DNA from: Lachnospiraceae bacterium
GTDB lineage: Bacteria; Bacillota; Clostridia; Lachnospirales; Lachnospiraceae
Reading direction: 5' to 3'
NCBI GenBank assembly: GCA_900753305.1
Contig: CAADYR010000086.1
Span: 1 to 27,348 of the forward strand
Length of the DNA stretch: 27,348 nucleotides
Shown here: positions 1 through 8,914 of the stretch, in pieces
How the letters are laid out: each line of letters begins with the position of its first letter
Numbering within the stretch: position 1 is the first letter of the stretch
Program-made: the position numbers and the translations under genes
Notes under the pieces: model-generated
What the model saw: the letters and a program-made list of their open reading frames with translations, nothing else
The model's database searches: none
What the model was told of the DNA's origin: nothing

Positions 1-229
1 GTACTCTAAGCATTTGAGATGCAGTTCTTAGAAACTCTTACATCACGTACGTGGCAAAAGAACCGAACTGCCAGACCAGCGGCGTCCCTAGAACTTCTTA
101 CTTAAACTGCAATATAATGTCGATTCAATGCATTTACCAGTCGATTCGTGCAGAAACTCCTTCTCGTACATCAAATTGTTATATAATACACTTAAGTTAA
201 AATAACGCCAACAGATGAGGAGGAATTCT

Positions 230-2230
230 ATGAATCGAAAGATACAAAAATTTTTAGCAGTATCACTTACCATTAGCATGTGCTTATCTCTTGTGGCATG
301 TGGGGATGAAGAAACTATTGCAGAAGATAATACGCAGGATGTCGAAGTTACAGAACAACAGGAACCAGTATCTGAAGTACAGGCAGAAGATGGCAGTTGG
401 GCTGTTTACTGGTATTTATGCGGAAGTGATCTGGAGACAAACGGTGGTTTTGCAACCACGGACCTCGATGAAATGCTGCAGGTTGATTTACCGGAAAATG
501 TAAATGTGGTCATTCAGACAGGCGGTGCTGCAGTATGGCAAAATGAATATATGGACCCGGAAAAGATTCAAAGATGGCTTTATAACAGTGAAGGACTTCA
601 GTTGTTGGAAGAACAGGATACGGCTAATATGGGAGAAGCACAGACTCTGTATGAATTCCTTGCATTTGCCAATGAGAATTATCCTGCCGATAAAGTGGCA
701 GTTACCTTTTGGAATCACGGTGGTGGTTCTGTAAATGGTGCAGCATTTGATGAAATTTACGGCTATGATTCCCTTGATCTGTCAGAAATGTATCAGGCTT
801 TCGATGCTGTATGGCCGGCAGATACAGATAACCCTTCTCTGGAACTGGTTGGCTTCGACACTTGCCTGATGGCTACTATTGATGTTGCCGCAGTATTCCA
901 GAATTTTGCAAAATATCTGGTCGCTTCGGAAGAGGTTGAGCCTGGCAACGGCTGGTACTATACAGGCTGGCTTGGAGCATTGGCAGACAATCCGGGTATG
1001 AGCGGTGAAGATCTGGGAATTGCAATCTGCAATTCTTATTATGAAGGCTGTGAAGCTGTCGGAACGCAGGATCAGACAACCCTGTCCGTGACAAATCTGA
1101 CAAAACTGACACCACTTTTAGATGCCTATGAGACTTTCGGTCAGGAGGCTTTTGTGGCAGCAACCGAAGAACCCGGCTTCTTTGCAGAACTTGGACGAAC
1201 TGCCGCACAGACAGAGAACTACGGTGGAAACACCAGAGAACAGGGATATACCAATATGGTTGACCTGGGACACCTTGCCCGTCAGACCGCATGGATGCTT
1301 CCTTCGGCGCAGAATGTGTCCGATGCATTAGATGATTGTATTGTTTACCGCGTAGGCGGTGTCTATCGTTCCGAAGCAACCGGTCTAAGCTGCTATTATT
1401 CCTATAACAGTGATATTGACGATTTTAACGGATATATCGACATGGGAACCGGTGTTGCTTTCAAATATCTCTACGCTTATGAACTGACTGGCGAACTGAC
1501 AGATGGCGGCGACGAATATCTGGCATCTCTGGATATTCAGGAACTGCCGGAAATTGTTACTTTGGCAGATAAAGACTGGGATAATGCACCTCTTGATGTG
1601 AATGAAGAGGGTACTTCATATCTGACGTTAGGCGAAGAAGCCAATGACGTATTGGCAGGTATCGGATTTTCCCTGTATTATGTGGACCCTGATAATGACC
1701 AGATGATGTTACTGGGTACGGATAATGATTTGACTGCTGATTGGGACAACGGTATTTTTTATGATAATTTCCGCGGTGTCTGGGGTGCGCTTGACGGTCA
1801 TCTGGTTTATATGGAACTTTCCTATGAAGGTGATGATTACAATCTGTATTCCATACCGATTCTGCTGAATGGAGAAGAGTACAATTTACAGGTTGCATAT
1901 GACTTTACAGCAGAAGAATGGTCAATTATCGGTGCAAGTCAGGGGTTGGACAGCTCCGGTATGGCAAGTAAGGAACTTCGTCTTCTGGAAGAGGGCGATG
2001 AGATCACTACGATCTGGCAGCTTGCTTCCTACAGTGGAGATGATGATTTTGAAATGTATACCGCAGAAGAACTGACTGTGACCACAGACACATCTTTTGG
2101 CGAAGCTCCTCTGTACGATGGAAGCTATGCCATGGTCTTTGAAATGTGGGATGCAGCCGGTAACTACGCATATTCAGACGCAGTCACCTTCGATTACACA
2201 GATGGAGAGATCTATACATCCGTATATTAA
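230..2230 (+). CDS. Clostripain-like cysteine peptidase (family C11), lipoprotein
   Basis: Predicted surface-anchored cysteine peptidase of 666 aa. Family C11 enzymes use a His/Cys dyad and usually cleave after basic residues. The N-terminus has a basic start, a hydrophobic stretch and the lipobox LVAC with the lipid-carrying Cys at residue 24, so the mature protein should sit on the outer face of the membrane. A Glu/Asp-rich linker follows. The catalytic His163 lies in the motif NHGGG and the nucleophile Cys212 in GFDTCLM, both typical of C11. Residues after about 400 show no motif I recognise and may be a binding module. The start at 230 is preferred over an in-frame ATG at 215 because GAGGAGG (217-223) lies 6 nt before it and would fall inside the longer reading frame. 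A TATAAT lies at 182-187 without a convincing -35 box. The gene is single, closed by the hairpin at 2266. Substrate unknown; family call is strong. Confidence 0.9.
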   Translation: MNRKIQKFLAVSLTISMCLSLVACGDEETIAEDNTQDVEVTEQQEPVSEVQAEDGSWAVYWYLCGSDLETNGGFATTDLDEMLQVDLPENVNVVIQTGGAAVWQNEYMDPEKIQRWLYNSEGLQLLEEQDTANMGEAQTLYEFLAFANENYPADKVAVTFWNHGGGSVNGAAFDEIYGYDSLDLSEMYQAFDAVWPADTDNPSLELVGFDTCLMATIDVAAVFQNFAKYLVASEEVEPGNGWYYTGWLGALADNPGMSGEDLGIAICNSYYEGCEAVGTQDQTTLSVTNLTKLTPLLDAYETFGQEAFVAATEEPGFFAELGRTAAQTENYGGNTREQGYTNMVDLGHLARQTAWMLPSAQNVSDALDDCIVYRVGGVYRSEATGLSCYYSYNSDIDDFNGYIDMGTGVAFKYLYAYELTGELTDGGDEYLASLDIQELPEIVTLADKDWDNAPLDVNEEGTSYLTLGEEANDVLAGIGFSLYYVDPDNDQMMLLGTDNDLTADWDNGIFYDNFRGVWGALDGHLVYMELSYEGDDYNLYSIPILLNGEEYNLQVAYDFTAEEWSIIGASQGLDSSGMASKELRLLEEGDEITTIWQLASYSGDDDFEMYTAEELTVTTDTSFGEAPLYDGSYAMVFEMWDAAGNYAYSDAVTFDYTDGEIYTSVY

Positions 2231-2265
2231 TATGATTCATTGGAGAATGGTTGAATGATAGCAGG

Positions 2266-2301
2266 AAACAGCAATGATGGAAAAAGTCATTGCTGTTTTT
2301 T
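2266..2301 (+). terminator. Rho-independent terminator of the C11 peptidase gene
   Basis: A perfect 12-bp stem (2266-2277 with 2287-2298) encloses a 9-nt loop, and the descending arm runs into T residues to 2301. It begins 35 nt after the stop codon of the peptidase. Confidence 0.9.
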
Positions 2302-2349
2302 ATGCAGAACTCTGTGTTTTAATTATGCCAAACTAATGAGGGTGGTAAA

Positions 2350-2442
2350 ATGTTTCTTACCTATGGAAAAGATGATTTTATAACAGAGATTCTGAAAATG
2401 ACAGAAAAATATAAAATCCCATGGAAGAAGGCAGAAAGGTAA
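2350..2442 (+). CDS. Possible 30-aa small protein or gene remnant
   Basis: A 30-codon reading frame starting MFLTYGKDDF and ending WKKAER has a GAGGGTGG ribosome site (about 2338-2345) 4-5 nt before its ATG. The peptide is rich in Lys and Glu and has no membrane segment or motif I can name. It lies between a terminator and a GNAT gene and could be the 5' remnant of a longer gene. I do not recognise it; only the ribosome site and plausible composition support it. Confidence 0.25.
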   Translation: MFLTYGKDDFITEILKMTEKYKIPWKKAER

Positions 2443-2506
2443 TACTATATACGAAGATTATATGATAAAACAGAGTATAGTTTAAACAAATGCAGAGTGT
2501 GTACAA

Positions 2507-3034
2507 ATGTTAATAAGAAAAGCAACGCAAAATGATATTGATGCAGTAGAAAAGTTATATGATGCAATTCATACTGCGGAGGAAAACGGCAAACAGACAA
2601 TTGGATGGATCCACAGTGTATACCCGGTACGTGCTACCGCAGAAAGCGCACTGAAAAGAGACGATCTTTTTGTGCTGGAAGATGATGGCAAAATATACGG
2701 AACAGGCATTATAAACAAAACTCAGGTTGAGTCCTACAAGCAGGGGAAGTGGAAGTATGATGCAGAGGATGATCAGGTATGTGTCTTGCATACACTCATA
2801 ATTTCCCCTGACAGTGCAGGGAAGGGCTGTGGCAGGGCATTTCTTGCATACTATGAAAAATATGCAGAGGAAAATGGCTGCTTCGAACTTAGAATAGATA
2901 CAAATGCCAGAAATACCGTAGCACGTTCCATGTACAGAAAACATGGATATACAGAAATAGGGATTGTCCCAACTGAATTTAATGGCATTGCAGGTGTTAA
3001 TCTGGTATTACTTGAGAAGTATCTTGGAAAATAG
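2507..3034 (+). CDS. GNAT-family N-acetyltransferase
   Basis: A 175-aa acetyl-CoA-dependent acetyltransferase of the GNAT fold. The N-terminus (LIRKATQNDIDAV) is the usual first strand and helix. The pyrophosphate-binding motif A appears as AGKGCGRA at about residues 104-111, preceded by the strand LHTLIISP. The C-terminal part contains the NTVARSMYRKHGY segment typical of motif B. Length and motif order look complete. The acceptor is unknown; free amino acids, small amines or protein N-termini are all possible. The ribosome site is weak (GAGTG about 8 nt upstream). The gene converges on the minus-strand MFS gene, with only 29 nt between stop codons and no clear terminator. Confidence 0.85.
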   Translation: MLIRKATQNDIDAVEKLYDAIHTAEENGKQTIGWIHSVYPVRATAESALKRDDLFVLEDDGKIYGTGIINKTQVESYKQGKWKYDAEDDQVCVLHTLIISPDSAGKGCGRAFLAYYEKYAEENGCFELRIDTNARNTVARSMYRKHGYTEIGIVPTEFNGIAGVNLVLLEKYLGK

Positions 3035-3063
3035 CACCAGCAGAAATTCTGTTTTGAAATTGT

Positions 3064-4221
3064 TTACCTGCAGCTTTTGCCGCAAATACCGATTATGACC
3101 AGAATGCTTCCCGTCAATACAAAACACCATTTTACAGCGGCAAGGCTAAACATGGACGATAAAAACAGAGCAACTATCTCTACAATATTAACTCCCATAT
3201 TCATGGCAGACAGAGATGCGGCTCTGTTTTCGTGCATGTTGAGATCATCTATCAGCTTATTTTCTCTCTCCATGATCAGATATTCTGCCACAGACACCAG
3301 GAGAGGGGTAATACACATCACAATAATGCTGACAACCCTGTTTTGCAAGATTCCAAGCATAACAACCGCCAGACCGGACAATGCGCAAAAGACTGTAAAA
3401 AGTCTTGTTTTTACTACTTTTTCTCCCCATGACACAATAGGTTCCGCAAGCATCTCTATCAACGAATAGCCAAGAATGATTCCAGATATCCATTCCTCTG
3501 AAATGCCCAGACTGGTCAATTTTTCAACATAAAAGAAATTGATAAGAATCCATATCACACTAAAGATTGAGAGAGTAAGCATAATGCTTCTGGAATTATT
3601 GTTTTTAAACAGCGCCATTATATTGCCTGTTTCAAGAGACGGATTTTTGTCGCCCTTCTCACATGGACTTTTTTCATTGCACTCATCTAGTCTAATTGCA
3701 AAAAGCACAGCCAAAATTCCTGATACTATAGTGGATATAAGCAAACCGTCCATATCAAAGTATTGATATATGAATACATACGTAATTGTACTGATTATAA
3801 ATCCAATGGTTCCATAATTCGCAGAATGCGCTGATTTTCTGGCAAAAGCTGTCTCTCCATATGTACTGTATATGTAGGCTTCACAGGTTCCTGAAGACAG
3901 ACAGCCTCCTATTCCTTCCATAACAGCTTCCAGCACAAACAACCATATGGAATGAAAGACAAATGCCAGTAAAAGGATAATTCGGGACAAAAGCATGGTT
4001 ATCTGTGCTGAAATAATTGATTTTTTGTATCCTATTTTATCTGTTATAAAACCAGTGGGAATCTCTCCGACAAAAACAGCGAGAGACAGTAACGCCTGAA
4101 GCATGAAAAATGTTGCATTTGAAACACCTGCCTGCGTCCTGATAAGCAGTGCCACAGGTGCATAAAAGATAAGCCCATTAAAAAAACAGACTCCGTCGTA
4201 GTTATCAAATTTTTTTAACAT
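3064..4221 (-). CDS. MFS transporter (DHA1/drug-efflux type)
   Basis: A 385-aa integral membrane protein with about 10-12 hydrophobic segments, in the size range of small bacterial MFS drug exporters. The loop between TM2 and TM3 carries the MFS signature at about residues 57-67 (GFITDKIGYKK). The loop around residues 185-205 is charged and probably forms the central cytoplasmic linker between the two six-helix halves. The start is supported by AAGGAGG lying 6 nt upstream on the minus strand. Substrate cannot be read from the sequence. The gene is followed on the same strand at higher coordinates by an ABC exporter, but a 213-nt gap separates them, so they are probably separate transcripts. 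Confidence 0.85.
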   Translation of the reverse strand: MLKKFDNYDGVCFFNGLIFYAPVALLIRTQAGVSNATFFMLQALLSLAVFVGEIPTGFITDKIGYKKSIISAQITMLLSRIILLLAFVFHSIWLFVLEAVMEGIGGCLSSGTCEAYIYSTYGETAFARKSAHSANYGTIGFIISTITYVFIYQYFDMDGLLISTIVSGILAVLFAIRLDECNEKSPCEKGDKNPSLETGNIMALFKNNNSRSIMLTLSIFSVIWILINFFYVEKLTSLGISEEWISGIILGYSLIEMLAEPIVSWGEKVVKTRLFTVFCALSGLAVVMLGILQNRVVSIIVMCITPLLVSVAEYLIMERENKLIDDLNMHENRAASLSAMNMGVNIVEIVALFLSSMFSLAAVKWCFVLTGSILVIIGICGKSCR

Positions 4222-4434
4222 AAAACCTCCTTATTTACCAATCAAAAAGTAAGAAAACCGGACCACAAAAGTGCAGTCTCATTTTCATCATATTGAATTA
4301 GTAAATAATCAATGTTTCATGTTGTGAATAACCTCCGAATCTGTCCTATACAAGAACTAAGTCTAGCATAGTGGCTTGAATCCGTCAATTGCAATTATCC
4401 CTGTGTTTCTTATAAGTTCCAGTGTTTTAGAGCA

Positions 4435-6123
4435 CTATGACTGCATACTTGCATGATATAATTCCATAAAATAAGCATTCGTACGCATCAGTTCTTCAAA
4501 ACTTCCTTGTCCGACAATCCGTCCATCTCTAAAAAGAAAAATTCTGTCAAAGTCGGCAATAGAGCTTAGTCTATGTGCAATGGCAATGACCGTTTTCTCC
4601 TGTAGCTTATGCATGACTGCTTTCATTACCTTTTCTTCGGTTAAATTATCCATCGCAGAGGTTGCCTCATCTAAAATAACAAGTTCGGCATCCTGAAACC
4701 ACAGTCGTGCCAATGCGAGTCTTTGTTTTTCTCCACCTGACAGACAGGTTCCTTTTTCCCCAATCTCTGTGTTGAAGCCTTCTTTTAGGTTCTCAGCCAG
4801 ATAAGATAATTGCACCTCACGTAATGCATTTAGGATTTGCTCTTTGGACACCTTTTTCTCAAATACCAGATTTTCCTGTATTGTTCCATCAAAAACCGGA
4901 GCATCCTGTGATATATAGCTGACTTTATCATACATATCATTAAGGCAAATATCACTTAACTCCATTCCTCCTAAACTGATATGTCCTTTATTGTATTTGA
5001 GCAATCCCAATAATATCTTGATCAGCGTTGATTTACCAGAACCGCTTGCTCCTACAAAAGCTATTTTTTCACCTTTTTGGATAGACAGGCATAGATTATC
5101 AAGGATTAATCGGTCTTCATATTGGAATGATAAGTCTTTAATTGTGATTTCTCCGATACCATCATGTATTGCATTACCTTTTGTCAGTTGCTCATCATCT
5201 TTTACATTCAGAAATTCTTCAAATCGCACATAAGTCGCCTTATCCAATTTATACTGAACATAGAGTACATTAAAAATCGCAATGGGAGTATAGGCATTTT
5301 CAATCAGTGTGATCAGTGCAACTACAGAACCGACTGTAAGATTCTTGGATTCCCATGCGTAAATCAAAATACCAACATCCAGCAACGCCACCAGTAATGC
5401 AAATATTGTAAAAAAAGCTTCATGAATCATGTTCATTTTCACTTTTGATGTAACGATATCTTCTTTGGCTTTATGAGTCTTTTTTATTTCATTTGGAAAC
5501 TGCTTATTCATGCGAAATACCAGCATTTCCATAAAGCCTCTGACTAAATATTGATTTAACAGTTCTTCACTGTTCAAAATCTTTTCTTTTATCTGATAAA
5601 GAAATTTTAGCAGAATATTGGTAATGATAAAAATAACTGCATAGCCCACAAGTAATGCATAGGTAATCTTTTTATCTATTTTCCAGATAAAGTACACACT
5701 AAAAGCAATAGTAGGAATCAGTTCACGAATCAGGCACAGCCAGAAATCAAACAGTACATTTCTTCCTGCCAATGAGCCATTCTCAATTCTCTGAACAAGC
5801 TTACCCGTACCGATTTTCTGATATTCTGTATAGTCTATGGTACTTATTTTTTGAAGTGATAACAGCTTAAAATCCAGATAAATACCATGTTCCAGTTTCT
5901 TTTCCGGATACTGCTCCAAATAATTCATACAATAGTTTACCACCAGAATGCATCCATATATCGCAATTCCAGAAACTGCAAGAGTCCTATCTGCCAGTCC
6001 ATCAATAACCTTTTGGAAATAATCGGCTTTATAATTGGCCATAAATGAATTAAATATACCCAGTCCAATGTAGACCAATACCCATATTCTGTTTTTCTTT
6101 AATACTTCTTTTATATAACGCAT
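4435..6123 (-). CDS. ABC exporter, fused membrane and ATPase domains
   Basis: A 562-aa half-transporter: six hydrophobic segments over about residues 10-290, then a complete nucleotide-binding domain. Walker A is GASGSGKST (358-366), the Q-loop Gln is about 406, the signature is LSGGEKQ (461-467), Walker B is LVILDE (481-486) and the switch His is about 517. All catalytic residues are present, so it should function as a homodimer, or with an unlinked partner, in export of drugs, peptides or lipids. No peptidase C39 domain is present. Ribosome site AAGGAG lies 11 nt before the ATG, slightly far. The 300-nt leader region holds a possible leader peptide and a long-range inverted repeat (see the 6168-6276 entries). 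No clear terminator was seen below 4435. Confidence 0.9.
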   Translation of the reverse strand: MRYIKEVLKKNRIWVLVYIGLGIFNSFMANYKADYFQKVIDGLADRTLAVSGIAIYGCILVVNYCMNYLEQYPEKKLEHGIYLDFKLLSLQKISTIDYTEYQKIGTGKLVQRIENGSLAGRNVLFDFWLCLIRELIPTIAFSVYFIWKIDKKITYALLVGYAVIFIITNILLKFLYQIKEKILNSEELLNQYLVRGFMEMLVFRMNKQFPNEIKKTHKAKEDIVTSKVKMNMIHEAFFTIFALLVALLDVGILIYAWESKNLTVGSVVALITLIENAYTPIAIFNVLYVQYKLDKATYVRFEEFLNVKDDEQLTKGNAIHDGIGEITIKDLSFQYEDRLILDNLCLSIQKGEKIAFVGASGSGKSTLIKILLGLLKYNKGHISLGGMELSDICLNDMYDKVSYISQDAPVFDGTIQENLVFEKKVSKEQILNALREVQLSYLAENLKEGFNTEIGEKGTCLSGGEKQRLALARLWFQDAELVILDEATSAMDNLTEEKVMKAVMHKLQEKTVIAIAHRLSSIADFDRIFLFRDGRIVGQGSFEELMRTNAYFMELYHASMQS

Positions 6124-6167
6124 AACTAACTGTACTCCTTAATATTTTTCTATTTCTATTATCAGAG

Positions 6168-6244
6168 CAGTACAGTCAACGCCTGCCAGCAAGTTTCTTT
6201 CTAACCTCAGCACAATCTGCCAACAGTTTACATCAACTGTACTG
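6168..6244 (-). promoter_or_regulatory. Long-loop inverted repeat in the ABC exporter leader
   Basis: The nine bases CAGTACAGT at 6168-6176 are exactly complementary to ACTGTACTG at 6236-6244. In the minus-strand RNA they could pair around a 59-nt loop, just downstream of the candidate leader peptide and 45 nt before the exporter start codon. The pairing is seen; a regulatory role is inferred. Confidence 0.3.
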
Positions 6245-6249
6245 AGTAG

Positions 6250-6276
6250 TTACCTCGGATATACTGCATAACGCAT
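6250..6276 (-). CDS. Candidate 8-aa leader peptide of the ABC exporter
   Basis: On the minus strand an ATG at 6276 opens the short frame MRYAVYPR and then stops (6250-6252). AAAGAGG (6280-6286) lies 3 nt upstream, which is close for a ribosome site. The frame ends beside the inverted repeat at 6236-6244. Short leader frames before drug pumps often sense stalled ribosomes; here that is only an inference from position. Confidence 0.25.
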   Translation of the reverse strand: MRYAVYPR

Positions 6277-6362
6277 TCACCTCTTTCGGTTAAGATACTT
6301 TCAATATATCATAACAAAACTAAATATTCTACTGATTTCAAGATTAGTCCGTAAATAGTAGA

Positions 6363-6391
6363 TTGACACAAATAAATGTGGAACATATAAT
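6363..6391 (+). promoter_or_regulatory. Consensus sigma-A promoter for the AAA ATPase gene
   Basis: TTGACA (6363-6368), a 17-nt spacer and TATAAT (6386-6391) match the housekeeping consensus at all twelve positions. The predicted transcript starts near 6398, about 40 nt before the start codon, so the gene should be strongly expressed unless repressed. Confidence 0.9.
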
Positions 6392-6437
6392 ATACTTATA
6401 AGAAAGTAACTCATGAGTATATTTGATGGAGGAATGT

Positions 6438-7835
6438 ATGGAAAAATTCTACTGTCGTGAAGAGGAATTGCGAAAGCTGAACAAAAGATATCATGCCAGT
6501 GACTTTGAATGCATTATTATATATGGCCGCCGCCGTGTTGGAAAGACAACATTGATCAATGAATTCTGCAAGGATAAACCGACTATATTCTTTTCAGCAT
6601 TAAATACTACAGAAATTGAAAATCTGGAATCTTTATCAAAGTCTATCATGAATTATGAGCGCCCTGATATGGATGCATTTCCTGAATTCAAGACATATGA
6701 TGCTGCTCTGGATGAATTGACAGCACTTTCCATGCATGAACGAATCGTTTTTGTAATTGATGAATATCCATATCTGGCGAAAGCAAAACCATCTATTTCT
6801 GCAATGCTTCAGCATATTATTGACCATAAATGGAATAACTCAAAAATGTTCCTCATTTTATGTGGATCATCCATGAGCTTTATGGAAAATCAGGTTCTTG
6901 GTCAGGAAAGCCCCTTATATGGAAGAAGAACAGGGCAGTTTAAGATAGCTCCACTTGATTACAAAGAATCGGCTGTATTCCACCCGGATCTTTCAAATGA
7001 AGACAATGCACTGATCTATGGAATTACCGGCGGTGTCCCTCATTATATTAATAAGCTGGGGGTAAAAGAGAGCGTAGATGAGGCATTACTTGACAATTTC
7101 TTTGACAGATCCTGCTACTTATATGAAGAACCGGCGAATCTTCTGAAACAGGAGCTGCGTGAACCTGCTATTTATAATGCCATTATCACAGCAATAGCAC
7201 AGGGAGCTTCACGGATGAATGACATAGCATTAAAAACAGGACAGGAAAACTCTGTAGTCTCAAAATACCTTGGTACGCTAATAGATTTGGGTATCGTAAA
7301 GAAAGAAACTCCAGTCACGGAAAAAATCGGGAAAAAGACTATATATGAGCTGGCTGACAACTTCTTCCGATTCTGGTATCGTTTTGTACCGGCAAATATG
7401 AGCGCCATTGATTCAGGCAGAATCCAGAAATCATATGTAAATACGATAAAAAAGAATCTGCCTGATTATATGGGATTGACTTTTGAACACATGTGCCGCG
7501 ATTATCTGCTATATTATGAGAAAGAGCTTCCTATTGAGCTAAATCAGGTCGGACAGTGGTGGGGAACCGATAATAAGAATAAAAAGCAAGTACAGATAGA
7601 CATAGTGGGTACTCCAGTGGAAGGTGATGAATATATCATTGGTTCCTGCAAATACCGAAATGAGAAGATCGGACTAGATGAACTGGAGCTGATTCGAGAA
7701 TATGCACAAGTCTTTGGTAAAGGTAAAAAATATTATTACTATATTTTCTCAAAAGGCGGTTTTACAGAAGGACTTATCCAAGCCCAAAATCGCGGAGAAG
7801 TGAAATTAATCGGATTGGATGACTTGTACGCATAA
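6438..7835 (+). CDS. AAA ATPase with C-terminal DUF234 nuclease-like domain
   Basis: A 465-aa protein of the archaeal-type ATPase group (MJ-/PH-type ATPase plus DUF234). Walker A is GRRRVGKTT (30-38), Walker B is VFVIDEY (about 104-110), and CGSS after a hydrophobic strand (about residues 141-144) is the sensor region. A winged-helix section follows around 245-290. The C-terminal domain shows the D...CK pattern of restriction-endonuclease-like folds: Asp388 in QIDIVG and Lys405 in SCKYR. The start at 6438 is chosen because GGAGG (6428-6432) is 5 nt upstream; an earlier ATG at 6426 and a TTG at 6423 would overlap that site. The biological role of the family is not established; suggestions include mobile-element or defence functions. 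Next gene is 40 nt downstream, so they may be cotranscribed. Confidence 0.85.
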   Translation: MEKFYCREEELRKLNKRYHASDFECIIIYGRRRVGKTTLINEFCKDKPTIFFSALNTTEIENLESLSKSIMNYERPDMDAFPEFKTYDAALDELTALSMHERIVFVIDEYPYLAKAKPSISAMLQHIIDHKWNNSKMFLILCGSSMSFMENQVLGQESPLYGRRTGQFKIAPLDYKESAVFHPDLSNEDNALIYGITGGVPHYINKLGVKESVDEALLDNFFDRSCYLYEEPANLLKQELREPAIYNAIITAIAQGASRMNDIALKTGQENSVVSKYLGTLIDLGIVKKETPVTEKIGKKTIYELADNFFRFWYRFVPANMSAIDSGRIQKSYVNTIKKNLPDYMGLTFEHMCRDYLLYYEKELPIELNQVGQWWGTDNKNKKQVQIDIVGTPVEGDEYIIGSCKYRNEKIGLDELELIREYAQVFGKGKKYYYYIFSKGGFTEGLIQAQNRGEVKLIGLDDLYA

Positions 7836-7875
7836 TGGAGTAAATTCTACTAAAAAAAGATTAGGAGATATGAAT

Positions 7876-8577
7876 ATGGGAAGAATAGTTGCTATCGCAG
7901 GTGGCGATTTGTTATCTACAAGAAAGTTAAATCTGCATACAATTCAATTATCAAACAAAGCCAATCCCCGTGTCCTTTTTGTTGGAACAGCAAGTTACGA
8001 TGCAGAAGGATATATAGAAGCAATCACCAAAGAATGGACAAGTCTGGGCTGTGATGTAAAAAGTCTTTCGCTCACTTCAAAGTCCTATCGTGACAAAGAA
8101 ATCGACCAGCTTCTAGCCTGGGCAGATATTATCTATATTGGCGGCGGTGACACCATTTCTATGATGCAGACATGGAAAAAATATGCTGTAAATGAGAAAC
8201 TAAAGCAAATATATGAGAAAGATTCGGCAGTTCTAACAGGAATTAGTGCCGGTGCAATTTGTTGGTTTTATTGCGGTCATAGTGACAGTGAAGCCTCACA
8301 TAATGAAGATGATGAAAGATACTGCCGGGCTACTGGAATGCTGGATATTTTTCATATGGCATACTGTCCACATTATAATGAGCCTGAAAGAAATACCTTT
8401 GATCAAATGATGCTTGAGAAAAATATGCCTGGATTAGCTATGGAGAATGATACTGCCTTTGTAGAAAACAATGGAGATCAATATTATATAAAGAGTACTC
8501 CTACGGCAAAGGCATACATTATTCAGTACATAAATGGACTGATGGAAAAGCAGGAAGTTACGTATAGGTATTACTAA
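7876..8577 (+). CDS. Peptidase S51 family protein (dipeptidase E-like)
   Basis: A 233-aa cytoplasmic serine peptidase of the S51 family, related to alpha-aspartyl dipeptidase (PepE) and cyanophycinase. The N-terminal strand MGRIVAIAGG, the glycine loop IGGGDT and the nucleophile elbow GISAGA with Ser124 are visible. PHYNEPER supplies the family's conserved His region. AGGAG (7863-7867) lies 8 nt before the chosen ATG at 7876; the in-frame ATG at 7870 would be only 2 nt away. It probably hydrolyses short peptides, perhaps with N-terminal Asp. It follows the AAA ATPase by about 40 nt with no terminator between them. No strong terminator is seen downstream; a weak hairpin at 8654-8674 lacks a T-run. 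Confidence 0.85.
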   Translation: MGRIVAIAGGDLLSTRKLNLHTIQLSNKANPRVLFVGTASYDAEGYIEAITKEWTSLGCDVKSLSLTSKSYRDKEIDQLLAWADIIYIGGGDTISMMQTWKKYAVNEKLKQIYEKDSAVLTGISAGAICWFYCGHSDSEASHNEDDERYCRATGMLDIFHMAYCPHYNEPERNTFDQMMLEKNMPGLAMENDTAFVENNGDQYYIKSTPTAKAYIIQYINGLMEKQEVTYRYY

Positions 8578-8636
8578 TTTTAGGATTCTGAAAGTTATTA
8601 TAATATTGATAGTAGTGATAAAATAAGGGTAATTAA

Positions 8637-8850
8637 ACAATTCGGAATTGTGCAAACCCATAATTTAAGGGTTTCATTACCTGTTATAATTTATTATTAA
8701 ATTCTTGGAAAACCCTTATAAACACTAACTTTTCTGTATGTGTGCTTTCCCTTATGTGTTCCCTTGTGTTATATCGTTCCACAAGGATTTACGAACCCTC
8801 ATAAGGGCAAAAACAAGGGAAGCAAAATCACATAACACATTATAACACAA
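8637..8850. repeat. Gene-free patch dense in inverted and direct repeats
   Basis: No credible gene lies between 8578 and 8914. The patch contains a 15-bp palindrome (8637-8651, arms ACAATTC/GAATTGT), an AAACCC/GGGTTT hairpin (8654-8674), nested dyads CCCTTATG/CATAAGGG (8749-8756 with 8800-8807) around CCTTGTG/CACAAGG (8762-8768 with 8780-8786), TTCCCTTGT/ACAAGGGAA (8759-8767 with 8813-8821) and TTGTGTTATA/TATAACACAA (8764-8773 with 8841-8850). CCCTTRT also recurs directly at 8713, 8749 and 8761. Such clusters occur beside integrase and attachment sites or at transfer origins. With the broken mobile-element-type gene just downstream, I infer a remnant of an integrated element. Confidence 0.5.
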
Positions 8851-8914
8851 TATGAATGGACTGTGTGAACTGATTGAAATGCTTTTAGATTTTACAGAAA
8901 AGAGGGTTGATTGA

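Noticed and set aside
27..152. Short direct repeats at the window start (TAGAA..CTTAC at 29-41 and 89-101; TCGATTC at 120 and 141)
   Set aside because: Only two imperfect copies each, without flanking structure; could be chance and no feature is recognised.
876..1379. 167-aa minus-strand open frame inside the C11 peptidase gene
   Set aside because: It is rich in Arg, His, Ser and Pro, has no ribosome site, and mirrors a well-supported gene on the plus strand.
4222..4434. Three-codon frame MKH after a GGAGG in the MFS leader (minus strand)
   Set aside because: Too short and no pairing around it; nothing else definite is seen in this 213-nt gap.
7836..7875. Longer S51 peptidase start overlapping the AAA ATPase gene (7819)
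   Set aside because: The extra residues are not typical of the family, and AGGAG at 7863-7867 fits the ATG at 7876.
8637..8850. CRISPR array
   Set aside because: The repeats are short, overlapping and mostly inverted, with no regular spacers and no cas genes.
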